DNA of 16,524 nucleotides, taken from Desulfobacca acetoxidans (GTDB lineage: Bacteria; Desulfobacterota; Desulfobaccia; Desulfobaccales; 0-14-0-80-60-11). The DNA is taken from NCBI GenBank assembly GCA_022736495.1, contig DZCR01000069.1:1-16524 (forward strand). The letters are read 5' to 3'. Within the stretch, counting starts at the first letter, position 1. Each line of letters begins with the position of its first letter. Made by a program: the position numbers and the translations under genes. Below, piece by piece: positions 15,515-16,524 of this stretch. The notes below the pieces were generated by a model, which saw nothing but the letters and a program-made list of their open reading frames with translations, was not told where the DNA came from and ran no database searches.

Positions 15515-16419
15515 AAAAATGCCGCCTTAAATATTTCGTATTCCAATTCAGTCAGCCCCTCTACCCCCATGGGTCGATCCTTGCCGTCATGGCAGTCGGA
15601 CCCGCCGGTGATGATCAGGTTGTGTTTTTTTGCCAGGGATTTCAAATCCTCCTGTTGCGCTTGGGTATGGCCGGGATAATAGACCTCGAGGCCATGAATC
15701 CCTGCCTCGATGAATTCGGGCAGAATCTGAAGCACAATGCCCAGGGAAGGAAGGACTTCCTTATAATGTCCGGGGCCTGGAAAGGACCCGGCCGCCGGAT
15801 GGGCAAGGGCGAAGAACACGCCCTTTTCCCGGATCATCCCCCGGATATTTTCCAGGTCTATTCCCGAAGGAAGATAGGCCGGGCTCCCATTGCCGAGAAT
15901 GCGGGTTATCGTCTCCCTGTCTTTGATGCCGAAGGCCTCCTGCAACGCCAGAGCAAAATGACGGCGGGTGGCGTTCCGGCTGAATCTTTCAATGTCTTCA
16001 GATTCCATGGCCCTCGGCAGCAGGGGAGTCCGGCTCCCAGGGCCGAAACATCGATTGATTTCACTGACTCTTGCGCGAACAAGAGCCCCCCCCCTTCCCC
16101 CAACCAGAACCCCATTCAACCTTGCCGTCCATTCTTCATCGCAGACCCTGTCCGGAGAAAAATAGCCCAAGAGGTGAAGGGTTCCGATAAAAAAAGGCCT
16201 CTTAAAGCGAAGGGAAACTTCCACGCCGGGAATCACTTCTATCCCCAGTTCTTCCCCGGTCTGAACTGCGGTTTTCAACCCCTTGAGCGTATCATGGTCC
16301 GTGACGGCGATGGCTTTTAATCCCAGAGACTTGGCCTTTTCAACCAGCTCCTTTGGGGTAAATTCGCCGTCCGATTCCGTGGTATGATTGTGTAAATCCG
16401 CAATTATTTTTCGTTTCAT
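15511..16419 (-). CDS. PHP-domain metal-dependent phosphoesterase (TrpH-like)
   Basis: This is a 302-residue PHP-family protein. Metal-binding motifs occur in the usual order: 'DLHNHT' (H10, H12), D17, 'TDHDT' (D41, H42, D43), E67 in 'PGVEVS', H82, H154 in 'RRHFALAL', H207 in 'LAHPAAG', and 'GSDCHD' (D275, H277). These suggest a two- or three-metal phosphoesterase like TrpH/RNase AM, which acts on 3',5'-nucleoside bisphosphates or 5' RNA ends; the actual substrate is not shown. The start is ATG 16417-16419 with a purine-rich AGAGAG just upstream. It is first in the minus-strand run and overlaps the next gene by 4 bases. A G9 tract in the coding strand (16086-16094) encodes part of a Gly-rich segment near residues 107-112 that is less family-like than the rest. 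Confidence 0.9.
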   Translation of the reverse strand: MKRKIIADLHNHTTESDGEFTPKELVEKAKSLGLKAIAVTDHDTLKGLKTAVQTGEELGIEVIPGVEVSLRFKRPFFIGTLHLLGYFSPDRVCDEEWTARLNGVLVGGRGGALVRARVSEINRCFGPGSRTPLLPRAMESEDIERFSRNATRRHFALALQEAFGIKDRETITRILGNGSPAYLPSGIDLENIRGMIREKGVFFALAHPAAGSFPGPGHYKEVLPSLGIVLQILPEFIEAGIHGLEVYYPGHTQAQQEDLKSLAKKHNLIITGGSDCHDGKDRPMGVEGLTELEYEIFKAAFL

Positions 16420-16469
16420 ATCTCTCTTTTTTTTAAATTTCCTTTTGTCTCTTTTTCCATCCGCCTGTT

Positions 16470-16496
16470 TTTATACCGGTTTTCACAAAATTACAA
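16470..16496 (-). promoter_or_regulatory. weak promoter candidate for the PHP-NimA-kinase-chemoreceptor run
   Basis: On the minus strand TATAAA (complement of 16470-16475) and TTGTAA (complement of 16491-16496) are separated by 15 bases, slightly short for a sigma70 promoter. The 105 bases upstream of the PHP gene are AT-rich and hold no visible gene, so a promoter is expected here, but the exact boxes are uncertain. Confidence 0.25.
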
Positions 16497-16524
16497 CCCA
16501 ACTTTATTCTATTGAAAAAAGAAG

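Overview
The window looks like chromosomal DNA of a sulfate-reducer-type deltaproteobacterium (Desulfobacterota, probably Desulfobacterales). This is inferred from a DUF3786 protein, a DcrH-like chemoreceptor ending in a bacteriohemerythrin, a high density of PAS and hybrid kinases, and moderate GC. No rRNA, tRNA, insertion sequence, phage gene or CRISPR array is visible. Almost every gene is a signal-transduction gene.

Layout. (1) 1-364, minus: the 5' part of a DUF3786 gene running off the left edge. (2) 570-4734, plus: a small PAS histidine kinase with a cysteine cluster, then a 999-residue 7TM-PAS-PAS-PAS hybrid kinase. (3) 4758-5522, minus: a protein joining a MerR-like DNA-binding head to a C-terminal half of the putative molybdenum-carrier (SLOG/YpsA-like) fold. 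(4) 5523-5901: a divergent spacer with a hairpin-rich probable leader. (5) 5902-11994, plus: a response regulator, then two tandem receiver-FapA (DUF342) genes. (6) 16419-11991, minus: a four-gene run of PHP phosphoesterase, NimA-like flavoprotein, receiver-histidine kinase, and methyl-accepting protein with a hemerythrin domain. Regions 5 and 6 converge and their stop codons overlap.

The most unusual part is region 5. Three receiver plus coiled-coil modules lie in tandem and share the same linker pattern. The first has no output domain. The second is cut from its FapA half by a -1 frame change lying exactly on a run of ten A. The third is one continuous receiver-FapA protein. It appears to start at an AUU codon, its receiver has lost all the catalytic residues, and it carries an A_AAA_AAG heptamer at the equivalent coiled-coil position. 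Slippage at the two sites would have opposite outcomes: it makes the long form of the second protein and a short form of the third. A sequencing error at the A10 run is the main rival explanation.

As a whole, the window reads as a sensory block: two kinases on the left, a receiver/FapA output cassette in the middle, and a receiver-kinase plus an oxygen- or redox-sensing chemoreceptor on the right. Which kinase feeds which receiver cannot be told from the sequence.
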